6,137 bases of DNA from Bacteroidota bacterium (lineage in GTDB: Bacteria; Bacteroidota; Bacteroidia; Chitinophagales; LD1): positions 1-6,137 of the forward strand of contig JAEYZB010000239.1 in NCBI GenBank assembly GCA_023428205.1. Direction: 5' to 3'. Below are positions 1 through 5,638 of the stretch, in pieces (the stretch's first letter is position 1; each line of letters begins with the position of its first letter). The notes under the pieces were generated by a model, which was not told where the DNA came from, searched no databases, and saw only the letters and a program-made list of their open reading frames with translations. Position numbers and translations under genes: made by a program.

Positions 1-1
1 T

Positions 2-1048
2 ACAGAGCATTTGCAAAACACCCTGAAAGAGAAAGGCTTGTTTTATCCGCCTGACCCTTCTAGTCGCGGCACTTGCTTCATTGGCGGAAATGTGGCATGC
101 AATTCGGGTGGTCCTCGTGCCGTGAAATATGGCGTAGTGAAAGATTATGTGTTGAATTTGGAAGTCGTTTTGCCGACAGGCGAAATAATGTGGACGGGCG
201 CAAATGTGTTGAAAAATTCCACAGGGTATAATTTCACGCATTTGTTTGTGGGTAGCGAAGGGACGCTTGGCATTGTTACGAAAATTGTCTTGAAACTGAT
301 TCCGCACCCGAAATTTAATGTGGTGATGCTCGTTCCGTTCAAAACAATGGATACTGCCAGTGCCGCTGTTTCCGCGATTTTCCGTGCAGGTATTGTGCCG
401 TCTTGTTTGGAGTTTATGGAACGCGAAGCCATTGATTGGGTGTGTAATTGGTTGGGTGATGTAACGATTCCGATTCCCGAAGATGCGACTGCGAATTTGT
501 TGATAGAATTGGATGGAAACGATATGGACAGCATTTACAAAGAAGCGGAAAAGCTCTATGAAGTGCTGAACGAGTTTGAAAGCGGTGAAATTTTGTTTGC
601 CGATAGTGATGCACAGAAAACGGATTTATGGAGAATGCGCAGAAATGTGGCGAATGCGGTGAAAACAACATCCGTTACGATCGAAGAAGATACGGTGGTG
701 CCGCGTTATTATTTACCCGAACTCTTGCGACACATCAAAGCGGTTGGCAAAAAATACAATTTTCGCTCCGTATGCTATGGACATGCAGGAGACGGCAATG
801 TACATGTTCGAATTATCAAAGATGAATTAAGTGATGAGTATTGGAAAAATGAAGTGCCGAATGGCGTGCGCGAAATTTTTGAAAAGGTCGTGGAATTGGG
901 CGGAACAATCAGCGGTGAACATGGTATCGGCTGGGTGCAACGTAGATTTATGGACATCAAATTTCCTGAATATCAAATGGAGCTGATGCGTGGTGTGAAG
1001 CGCGTCTTTGACCCAAATAACATTATGAATCCCGGGAAGATTTTTTAA
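2..1048 (+). CDS. FAD-linked oxidase, GlcD / D-lactate dehydrogenase type (5' truncated by window edge)
   Basis: This is the C-terminal 348 residues of a flavoprotein of the glycolate oxidase GlcD / D-lactate dehydrogenase / D-2-hydroxyglutarate dehydrogenase family, which oxidises 2-hydroxyacids to 2-oxoacids with FAD. The frame is open to the left edge (T-E-H precede the first possible TTG), so roughly 100-130 N-terminal residues lie outside. Visible in order: the end of the FAD-binding PCMH domain, with [10 protein letters not shown] at 83-112 and [12 protein letters not shown] at 245-280; the FAD-oxidase C domain; [10 protein letters not shown] at 779-808; and GEHGIG at 914-931. In the D-2-hydroxyglutarate dehydrogenase branch the two His of GHxGDGNxH and the Glu-His of GEHG bind a divalent metal and the substrate; all four are present. 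The end, [13 protein letters not shown], is the usual family C terminus, so the 3' end is intact. The substrate cannot be read from this fragment. The gene converges on hutU with overlapping stops. Confidence 0.92.
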   Translation, partial: TEHLQNTLKEKGLFYPPDPSSRGTCFIGGNVACNSGGPRAVKYGVVKDYVLNLEVVLPTGEIMWTGANVLKNSTGYNFTHLFVGSEGTLGIVTKIVLKLIPHPKFNVVMLVPFKTMDTASAAVSAIFRAGIVPSCLEFMEREAIDWVCNWLGDVTIPIPEDATANLLIELDGNDMDSIYKEAEKLYEVLNEFESGEILFADSDAQKTDLWRMRRNVANAVKTTSVTIEEDTVVPRYYLPELLRHIKAVGKKYNFRSVCYGHAGDGNVHVRIIKDELSDEYWKNEVPNGVREIFEKVVELGGTISGEHGIGWVQRRFMDIKFPEYQMELMRGVKRVFDPNNIMNPGKIF

Positions 1049-2691
1049 ACATCAAGCCCAAACTTTCGCGAAGTCTCTCTCGCAATTTCATAACCCGCGT
1101 CTGCGTGGCGGATTACGCCAATCGCAGGGTCGTTGTGTAAAACGCGTTTTAGTCTGTGTTCGGCATCGTCTGTGCCGTCCGCGACAATCACCATTCCTGC
1201 GTGTAAAGAATAGCCCATTCCTACACCGCCACCGTGATGAAACGACACCCAACTTGCACCGCCTGCGGTATTGATAAGTGCGTTTAGAATAGCCCAATCG
1301 GCAATGGCATCACTGCCGTCTAGCATTGCTTCGGTTTCCCGGTTAGGTGAAGCTACACTTCCTGTGTCCAAATGGTCACGCCCGATTACAATCGGTGCGC
1401 TCACTTTTCCGCTTTTTACCAATTCATTAAATGCCAATCCCGCGATTTCGCGCTCGCCCATTCCAAGCCAACAAATGCGTGCCGGAAGTCCTTGAAACGC
1501 GATTTTTTCTTTTGCCATTTCGAGCCATCGCAAAAGCCCCTTATTGTTCGGAAAGAGTTCTTTCAGTTTCGCATCGCAAACGGCAATATCATTTTCATCA
1601 CCACTAAGTGCCACAAAACGAAACGGACCTTTGCCCTCGCAGAAAAGCGGACGAATATATGCCGGCACAAACCCCGGAAAATTAAACGCGTTTTGTATAT
1701 CGCGTTTATCTTTCGCTTGTCCGCGAATATTGTTTCCGTAATCAAATGTGATCGCTCCGCGTTGTTGCAATTCCAGCATCAGACGAACGTGTTTTGCTAT
1801 TGTGTCGAGAGATTGTTTAATATATTCTTCGGGATTTGTTTCGCGCAACAATTTTGCTTCTTCTACGCTCATTTTTTCAGGGAAATATCCAATCAATTCA
1901 TCGTGTGCGGAAGTTTGGTCGGTGAGTGTATCTACCGCAATGTTTCGGTCTAATAATCGTTGTAAGAGTTCCACCGCATTACAACAAACTCCAACGGAAA
2001 GCGCCTGTTTGTTTGCTTTCGCTTCTACGGCTTTATCAATCGCTTCATCAATATTGTGATAATAAACATCTAAATAGCGCGTTTCAATGCGTTTTTGAAT
2101 GCGCCACTCTTCTACTTCCGCCACCAAACAAACACCCTCGTTCATTGTGATAGATAAGGGTTGTGCACCGCCCATTCCGCCCAATCCTGCAGTTACGTTT
2201 AGTGCGCCTTTCAGCGAGCCGCCAAAATGTTGTGAAGCAAGCGATAAATACGTTTCGTACGTTCCTTGTACAATGCCCTGCGAACCGATGTAAATCCAGC
2301 TTCCCGCAGTCATTTGTCCATACATTATCAACCCTTTCTTTTCCAACTCGCGGAAATGTTCCCAGGTGGCCCATTTGCCGACTAGGTTGGAGTTGGCGAG
2401 CAGCACGCGAGGAGCATCTTTGTGCGAACGTAACACCCCTACAGGTTTTCCACTTTGAATCAAAAGCGTTTGGTCTTCTTCCAGCTCTTTCAAAAGCGCA
2501 ATGATTTTATGCAACGCTTCATGATTTCGAGCTGCTTTTCCTAAGCCGCCATATACAATCAAATCTTCGGGGCGTTCCGCCACACTCGGGTCGAGATTGT
2601 TCAATAACATTCGCAGTGCAGCTTCTTGCACCCAACCTTTGGTGTTGAGTTGAGTGCCTCGTGGAGTGGTTGGTATTGTTGCTTTTTGCAT
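1045..2691 (-). CDS. hutU: urocanate hydratase (urocanase)
   Basis: HutU catalyses the second step of histidine degradation: urocanate + water gives 4-imidazolone-5-propionate, using tightly bound NAD+ as an electrophile, in the cytoplasm. The 548-residue length matches the family (about 550-560). Diagnostic features are the NAD-binding glycine cluster [10 protein letters not shown] (residues 169-178), the conserved [18 protein letters not shown] (341-358), the urocanase signature [10 protein letters not shown] (399-408) with the family's active-site Cys at 407, [20 protein letters not shown] (437-456), and [12 protein letters not shown] (484-495). The ATG at 2691 is preferred because homology begins right after it and a TAnnTTTG promoter word lies just upstream. 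No other hut gene (hutH, hutI, ftcD) adjoins it: it converges on the FAD oxidase and diverges from the NlpC/P60 gene, so here it is a single-gene unit. No frameshift or missing motif was seen. Confidence 0.98.
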   Translation of the reverse strand: MQKATIPTTPRGTQLNTKGWVQEAALRMLLNNLDPSVAERPEDLIVYGGLGKAARNHEALHKIIALLKELEEDQTLLIQSGKPVGVLRSHKDAPRVLLANSNLVGKWATWEHFRELEKKGLIMYGQMTAGSWIYIGSQGIVQGTYETYLSLASQHFGGSLKGALNVTAGLGGMGGAQPLSITMNEGVCLVAEVEEWRIQKRIETRYLDVYYHNIDEAIDKAVEAKANKQALSVGVCCNAVELLQRLLDRNIAVDTLTDQTSAHDELIGYFPEKMSVEEAKLLRETNPEEYIKQSLDTIAKHVRLMLELQQRGAITFDYGNNIRGQAKDKRDIQNAFNFPGFVPAYIRPLFCEGKGPFRFVALSGDENDIAVCDAKLKELFPNNKGLLRWLEMAKEKIAFQGLPARICWLGMGEREIAGLAFNELVKSGKVSAPIVIGRDHLDTGSVASPNRETEAMLDGSDAIADWAILNALINTAGGASWVSFHHGGGVGMGYSLHAGMVIVADGTDDAEHRLKRVLHNDPAIGVIRHADAGYEIARETSRKFGLDV

Positions 2692-2696
2692 AATGG

Positions 2697-2704
2697 CAAA
2701 ACTA
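2697..2704 (-). promoter_or_regulatory. candidate Bacteroidota -7 element for hutU
   Basis: On the minus strand the bases read TAGTTTTG, an exact TAnnTTTG, followed by CCATTATG where the ATG starts hutU. The primary sigma factor of Bacteroidota recognises TAnnTTTG at -7 and a TTG-type element at -33. No clear TTG lies 19-21 bases upstream, only a T-run, so the -33 half is weak. If real, the 5' leader would be very short. The same arrangement (TTTGC, then CATTATG) precedes the small membrane gene at 5615. Confidence 0.45.
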
Positions 2705-2743
2705 TGGAAATGGGTGAAAAAAACGAGGAGAAAAGAAGTGGAA

Positions 2744-2816
2744 AGTTTGTAAAGTTAAAAGTAGAAGAAAGAATTTTGTTTTCACTTTATAAACTTTTTG
2801 CTTTCAACTTTTAACT
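2744..2816. repeat. overlapping inverted repeats in the hutU / NlpC divergent spacer
   Basis: The 222-bp spacer 2692-2913 holds no gene. Within it AGTTTGTAAAGT (2744-2755) is complementary to ACTTTATAAACT (2784-2795) at 11 of 12 positions, the exception being a G-T pair. AGTTAAAAGT (2753-2762) is a perfect inverted repeat of ACTTTTAACT (2807-2816). The two stems share 2753-2755, so they would compete if folded in one molecule. The sequence is AT-rich and built from AACTTT/AAAGTT-like words, so chance contributes. No U-tract follows, so this is not a standard terminator. Function unknown. Confidence 0.5.
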
Positions 2817-2867
2817 ATGTGAAGTGGTCTTAAAAAACGAACAGGATTTATACTTGCGCTTTATCAC

Positions 2868-2897
2868 TTGCTTCTTATTCCTTTTTTCTTACGTTTG
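2868..2897 (+). promoter_or_regulatory. Bacteroidota-type promoter for the NlpC/P60 gene
   Basis: TTG at 2868-2870 and TACGTTTG at 2890-2897 match the Bacteroidota primary-sigma consensus (TTG at -33, TAnnTTTG at -7) with a 19-base spacer, inside the usual 19-21 range. Transcription would start near 2902, giving a leader of about 12 bases before the ATG at 2914. This is the best promoter match in the window. Confidence 0.65.
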
Positions 2898-2913
2898 AAA
2901 ACAAATATTCGCA

Positions 2914-3690
2914 ATGATATATCACGCGATTGCCGCAATTAGTGTAGTGCCTGTTCGTGAATCGGCTACACACCGAAGCGAACAAATCAGTCAGGTTTTG
3001 TTTGGCGAAACCTGCACCGTTTTAGAAAGAAAACGGGAGTGGCTGAAAGTCCGCGTGGATTATGACGGTTACGAAGGTTGGATTCAGCGTTCGCAGTTGC
3101 GCGAAATTTCCGAAAAGGAAAAAGAGGCGGTGCATCAAAATGAGGGTGTTGCATTGGAAATTGCGAGTACGGCAACCTCATCAGAAAATTCTGTGCCGAT
3201 TGTTTTGGGGAGTTCGCTTCCGCAGTTTGACGGCATAAATTTCCGCATCGGCAAAGAGAAATTTATTTACAATGGGCAAGCGTTGCAAGCGGAACAACAA
3301 CCGAATTCTGCCATGTTGATTGAAAAAGTGGCGTTCAAGTATCTGAACGCACCGTATTTGTGGGGCGGACGTTCGCCATTCGGAATTGATTGCTCGGGCT
3401 TTTCGCAAGTGGTGTTTAAGTGCTTAGGGATTGTTCTTAAACGTGACGCGTATCAGCAAGCAGAGCAAGGTGTGGTTGTGGATTTCGTGCAAGCTGCGCA
3501 ATTGGGTGACCTCGCATTTTTTCATAATGAAGAAGGGAAAATTACACACGTAGGAATTGTGTTGAAAGACCAAAAAATCATTCATGCTTCGGGTAAAGTG
3601 CGTATTGACACACTTGACCATTACGGCATTTACGATCGCGAGCGCAAAAAATATTCGCATCAACTGAAAATAATTAAAAGAATACTTTAG
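2914..3690 (+). CDS. SH3-domain NlpC/P60 (C40 family) cysteine peptidase
   Basis: A 258-residue cell-wall peptide hydrolase. Residues about 8-65 form an SH3b-like domain (VVPVRESATHRSEQISQVLFGE, then EWLKVRVDYDGYEGWI). A linker follows (66-130), then an NlpC/P60 domain (about 131-258). The catalytic residues of this fold are visible: Cys160 in DCSGF, His212 in THVGI and His224 in IIHASG, after the family hallmark YLWGGRSPFGIDCSG. Family members cleave bonds next to D-Glu in peptidoglycan stem peptides. The ATG at 2914 follows a good promoter by 16 bases, and the protein begins directly with the SH3 domain without signal peptide or membrane segment. That points to a cytoplasmic enzyme like YkfC, the gamma-D-glutamyl dipeptidyl peptidase of murein-peptide recycling, rather than a secreted autolysin; this is an inference. 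The gene stands alone, with 103 bp before xth. Confidence 0.9.
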   Translation: MIYHAIAAISVVPVRESATHRSEQISQVLFGETCTVLERKREWLKVRVDYDGYEGWIQRSQLREISEKEKEAVHQNEGVALEIASTATSSENSVPIVLGSSLPQFDGINFRIGKEKFIYNGQALQAEQQPNSAMLIEKVAFKYLNAPYLWGGRSPFGIDCSGFSQVVFKCLGIVLKRDAYQQAEQGVVVDFVQAAQLGDLAFFHNEEGKITHVGIVLKDQKIIHASGKVRIDTLDHYGIYDRERKKYSHQLKIIKRIL

Positions 3691-3754
3691 TTATCAGTTG
3701 ACAGTGGTTAGTTGTCAGTGTTTTTCTGACGGCTGTTTACTGACCACCGACTAC
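3687..3754. repeat. degenerate direct and inverted repeats between the NlpC gene and xth
   Basis: TTAGTTATCAGT (3687-3698) recurs 21 bases later as TTAGTTGTCAGT (3708-3719), 11 of 12 identical; the first copy contains the TAG stop of the NlpC/P60 gene. GTGGTTAGTTGTCAGT (3704-3719) also pairs with ACTGACCACCGACTAC (3739-3754): 12 Watson-Crick plus 2 G-T pairs of 16, with a 19-base loop. CAGTTA/CAGTTGACAGTG-type words are familiar as dispersed intergenic repeats in Bacteroidota (recalled, not searched). No T-run follows the stem. The open frame through here starts only at a TTG (3698) and is not part of the ExoIII protein. Confidence 0.55.
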
Positions 3755-3793
3755 TTGGAAAACTTGATTAAAGAACATAAACTGGGAATAACT

Positions 3794-4567
3794 ATGGCTA
3801 CACTAAACATCTTATCATTCAATGCCAACGGTATTCGAGCCGCAGTAAAAAACGGTTTTGCTGATTGGTTGAAAACACAAAACTTTGATGTTGTTTGTTT
3901 GCAGGAAATCAAAGTCAGCCACGAAGATTTTTCGCCAACGATTTTCAATGATATGGGCTATGAATGTTTTGTTTATCCTGCAGAAAAGAAAGGTTATAGT
4001 GGTGTTGGTGTTTTCTCGAAACGAAAGCCAGACTTGGTTGTGCCGGGAATCGGCATCCCTGAATACGATTTGGAGGGAAGGAATTTACGCATTGATTTTG
4101 GCGACTTGAGCATTATGTCTGCATACTTTCCGAGTGGCACGACAGGCGATATTCGTCAAGATGTAAAGATGAAATATCTCGATGCGTTTTACGACTATGC
4201 GCAGAGTCTGAAAAAAGACCGAAAATTATTGATTTGTGGCGACTACAATATCGCCCATACTCCGATAGATATTCATAATCCGATTAGCAACAAAGACACG
4301 AGTGGCTTTAAACCTGAAGAACGCGAATGGATGACGAAATGGTTTGGCTCTGGATTTATTGACACATTCCGTGAGTTTCATCCGAACGAAGCGCACCAAT
4401 ACTCGTGGTGGAGCTACCGTGCCAATGCCCGTGCAAATAATAAAGGTTGGCGCATTGATTACATTTCAGCTTCTGAAAATTTGAAATCAAATTTGAAATC
4501 GGCACACATTTTTCAAGATGTGAAAGGGTCTGACCATTGTCCGATTAGTTGTAGTATAGAGATGTAA
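3794..4567 (+). CDS. xth: exodeoxyribonuclease III / AP endonuclease
   Basis: ExoIII cuts DNA 5' of abasic sites and removes nucleotides from 3' ends during base-excision repair, using Mg2+, in the cytoplasm. From ATG 3794 the protein has 257 residues, typical of the ExoA/Xth family (250-270). The endonuclease/exonuclease/phosphatase core is complete: SFNANGIRAA (8-17, Asn12), LQEIK with metal ligand Glu38, GYSGVGVFSK (67-76), Tyr111 in AYFPSG, GDYN with Asp150 and Asn152, WRIDYI (219-224), and the final GSDHCP with Asp247 and His248. A TTG at 3698 would add 32 residues, but these come from repeat-rich intergenic DNA and resemble nothing in the family, so the ATG, which places MATLNILSFNANGIR at the normal N terminus, is chosen. 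No clear TAnnTTTG was found upstream. The stop abuts the left edge of the RAYT locus. Confidence 0.95.
   Translation: MATLNILSFNANGIRAAVKNGFADWLKTQNFDVVCLQEIKVSHEDFSPTIFNDMGYECFVYPAEKKGYSGVGVFSKRKPDLVVPGIGIPEYDLEGRNLRIDFGDLSIMSAYFPSGTTGDIRQDVKMKYLDAFYDYAQSLKKDRKLLICGDYNIAHTPIDIHNPISNKDTSGFKPEEREWMTKWFGSGFIDTFREFHPNEAHQYSWWSYRANARANNKGWRIDYISASENLKSNLKSAHIFQDVKGSDHCPISCSIEM
4477..4500 (+). repeat. perfect 12-bp tandem duplication inside xth
   Basis: AAATTTGAAATC occurs twice head to tail with no mismatch, giving NLKS-NLKS at residues 229-236 of ExoIII, on the surface-variable stretch between WRIDYI and the catalytic SDH motif. It keeps the frame. It may be a recent slippage duplication or ordinary codon coincidence in a helix. 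Confidence 0.6.
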
Positions 4568-4588
4568 TTTTAAACACTTGAAGAGTTT
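4568..4588. repeat. left flanking palindrome of the RAYT locus
   Basis: AAACACTTGAAGAGTTT (4572-4588) is a palindrome around a central G with one symmetric A-A mismatch. It equals the arm of the internal element (AAACCTTGAAGGTTT) with one A inserted on each side of the CTTGAAG core. The TTTT before it belongs to the direct repeat shared with the right flank. Confidence 0.5.
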
Positions 4589-4609
4589 TGAGACAAAAGC
4601 CCTAATAGA

Positions 4610-5212
4610 ATGATAACTATTAACCCTTTGTTGCCTGATAAAGTATATCATATATACAATCATGCAAACGGAGATGAAAATCTTTTTCGAGCCAAAGAAA
4701 ACTATCGCTACTTTTTAACTAAGTACTCAGAATATATTTATCCTGTTGCCGATACTTACGCATATTGTCTTATGCCGAATCATTTTCATTTAATGGTAAG
4801 AATAAGAAAAGAGGAAGAGTTGTTGGCGTTCGTAAATTTAAACCTTCAAGGTTTCAAAAACCTTGAAGGTTTAGTTTCGCAACAGTTCAGCAATCTATTC
4901 AATAGTTATACGAAATCATACAACAAAATGTATGAACGGAAAGGAAGTTTGTTTATTCCTCGATTTAAGCGGAAAATTGTAGAAGACGAAAATTACTTTA
5001 CACAGTTGATTGCATATATTCATCTTAATCCTGTGAGGCACGGGTTTTGCGAGCAAATTGATGATTGGGAGTTTTCTTCTTTTCACGCGTACTACGAAAA
5101 TAAGTCCTCTAAAATAAATCGAAAATATCTTGAAGATTGGTTTGGTAATCGTACAGCATTGTTGGAGTTTCATCGAACGATAAAACCGAATGAAAGTTTA
5201 TTTGAATTCTGA
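4610..5212 (+). CDS. REP-associated tyrosine transposase (RAYT), IS200-like Y1 family
   Basis: A 200-residue single-strand DNA transposase of the HUH/Y1 class. Such enzymes nick and rejoin single-stranded hairpin DNA through a tyrosine-DNA link; RAYTs act on REP palindromes. Visible motifs are YHIYNHANGDENLF (13-26), the metal-binding HUH motif in CLMPNHFHLMV (His58, His60), YNKMYERKGSLFIPRFKRKIVEDENYF (104-130), and AYIHLNPVRHG (135-145), whose Tyr136 aligns with the family's catalytic tyrosine. The tail DDWEFSSFHAYY is also typical. The ATG at 4610 gives the normal short N terminus. Length and motifs look intact, so the enzyme could be active. Residues 77-88 (LNLQGFKNLEGL) are encoded by a palindrome and contain an NLQGFK/NLEGLV near-repeat, between the HUH half and the tyrosine half. 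The gene is 42 bp downstream of xth and convergent with the next gene. No convincing promoter was found; read-through from xth is possible. Confidence 0.93.
   Translation: MITINPLLPDKVYHIYNHANGDENLFRAKENYRYFLTKYSEYIYPVADTYAYCLMPNHFHLMVRIRKEEELLAFVNLNLQGFKNLEGLVSQQFSNLFNSYTKSYNKMYERKGSLFIPRFKRKIVEDENYFTQLIAYIHLNPVRHGFCEQIDDWEFSSFHAYYENKSSKINRKYLEDWFGNRTALLEFHRTIKPNESLFEF
4839..4873. repeat. REP-like perfect palindrome embedded in frame in the RAYT gene
   Basis: TAAACCTTCAAGGTTT (4839-4854), the 3-base loop CAA, and AAACCTTGAAGGTTTA (4858-4873) form a 16-bp stem without mismatch. Each 15-base arm (AAACCTT-S-AAGGTTT) is itself a palindrome around its central base, so the element is both a direct repeat (period 18 bases, six codons) and an inverted repeat. 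It is read as residues 77-88 of the transposase. Of the three forward frames only the one used is open: the others meet TAA (4839), TGA (4864) or TAG (4872). A folded mRNA or single-stranded DNA would form a strong hairpin here. Confidence 0.9.
5127..5137. repeat. small CTTGAAG palindrome in the 3' part of the RAYT gene
   Basis: ATCTTGAAGAT is a perfect 11-base palindrome around G with the same CTTGAAG core as the left flank and the internal element. It lacks the AAAC/GTTT wings and may be coincidence within coding sequence. Confidence 0.3.
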
Positions 5213-5242
5213 AACTCTTCTTGGGTTTTAAACTCTTGAAAA
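5212..5242. repeat. right flanking repeats of the RAYT locus
   Basis: AAACTCTTC (5212-5220), beginning at the last base of the RAYT stop codon, is the exact reverse complement of GAAGAGTTT in the left flank. TTTTAAACTCTTGAAAA (5226-5242) is a 15-of-17 direct copy of the left flank. GGGTTTTAAACTC (5223-5235) is a compact palindrome joining the two. This fills nearly the whole 37-bp gap between the convergent RAYT and membrane-protein genes. Confidence 0.5.
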
Positions 5243-5249
5243 TCTGCGA

Positions 5250-5615
5250 CTATCTTCTCGTTTGACTAAAAATTTGCACCGCCAACAAAAATGTGTAGCT
5301 CAAATACAGTGCGAAAAACGTCAGCACGTATTCATTGCTGCGTAAATGAAATGAATAAATCGCTACTGCAAGCCAAACCAAAACGGCTCCGATTTTCACA
5401 GAAAATAAAACCCCAAATACCGCGATAAATTCTTTGTGTGTTTTCGTTTTCAGACCTTCATTTGCGATAAAATAGAGGACAATAAAAAGCACATTGATAA
5501 ATGCGAACGCATACCAAAGCGGTTTCGCAATTTCATTCAACGCAAAAAATTTATGTATCAACAAAGCGGCTAATAAGCCTAAAAGTCCTTGCTTCACTAA
5601 ATAGTTTTTCAGCAT
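5250..5615 (-). CDS. small four-helix integral membrane protein, function unknown
   Basis: A 121-residue hydrophobic protein with four predicted membrane helices at about residues 8-26, 33-51, 64-88 and 96-115, and a short basic C-terminal tail (SQTRR). I do not recognise the family. A charged Lys (74) lies inside helix 3, and size and topology recall ATP synthase protein I (AtpI-like) proteins, but no ATP synthase genes are seen nearby, so this is only a possibility. An ATG nine codons upstream (5642) is in frame, but the promoter word TATCTTTG at 5630-5623 lies between the two ATGs, so transcription would start after the upstream one. The ATG at 5615 (MLKNYLVKQG) is chosen. The gene diverges from the TonB receptor gene with 88 bp between starts. 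Confidence 0.75.
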   Translation of the reverse strand: MLKNYLVKQGLLGLLAALLIHKFFALNEIAKPLWYAFAFINVLFIVLYFIANEGLKTKTHKEFIAVFGVLFSVKIGAVLVWLAVAIYSFHLRSNEYVLTFFALYLSYTFLLAVQIFSQTRR

Positions 5616-5622
5616 AATGGCG

Positions 5623-5630
5623 CAAAGATA
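5623..5630 (-). promoter_or_regulatory. Bacteroidota -7 element deciding the start of the membrane-protein gene
   Basis: The minus strand reads TATCTTTGCGCCATTATG with the ATG at 5615. TATCTTTG is an exact TAnnTTTG, and TATCTTTGC a few bases before ATG is a common Bacteroidota start context. The nearest TTG (5649-5647) is 16 bases upstream, shorter than the usual 19-21, so the -33 half is uncertain. Confidence 0.6.
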
Positions 5631-5638
5631 AACTTTCA

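Larger units (their letters stand above)
4568..5242 (+). mobile_element. RAYT locus bounded by related palindromic repeats (candidate IS200-like unit)
   Basis: The unit starts directly after the xth stop with TTTTAAACACTTGAAGA (4568-4584) and ends with TTTTAAACTCTTGAAAA (5226-5242), which match at 15 of 17 positions. GAAGAGTTT (4580-4588) also forms an exact inverted pair with AAACTCTTC (5212-5220). Between them lies a single tyrosine transposase gene that itself contains a longer version of the same palindrome. The gene is poorer in GC than its surroundings: hand counts are 17/60 at 4681-4740 and 18/60 at 5101-5160, against 31/60 at 1201-1260 in hutU (one other RAYT sample, 5041-5100, gives 25/60). 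RAYTs are usually domesticated single-copy genes flanked by REP palindromes rather than active insertion sequences. The boundaries are inferred and no empty site is available for comparison. Confidence 0.5.

Noticed and set aside
1030..1046. TCCCGGGA followed by a T-run as a terminator for the FAD oxidase
   Set aside because: The palindrome has no loop and only 4 bp per arm, it lies inside coding sequence, and the T-run belongs to the last codons.
1372..1953. 193-residue open frame on the plus strand
   Set aside because: It lies fully inside hutU on the other strand, and its translation has the Cys/Phe/Arg-rich look of an antisense shadow; hutU is a complete, motif-rich enzyme.
3698..3793. 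N-terminal extension of ExoIII from a TTG start
   Set aside because: The 32 extra residues are translated from the intergenic repeat and precede the normal family N terminus MATLNILSFNANG; the ATG at 3794 is a better start.
4572..4592. Rho-independent terminator after xth
   Set aside because: The hairpin is short, with a mismatch and almost no loop, and the T-stretch after it is only four bases; it fits better as a flanking repeat of the RAYT locus.
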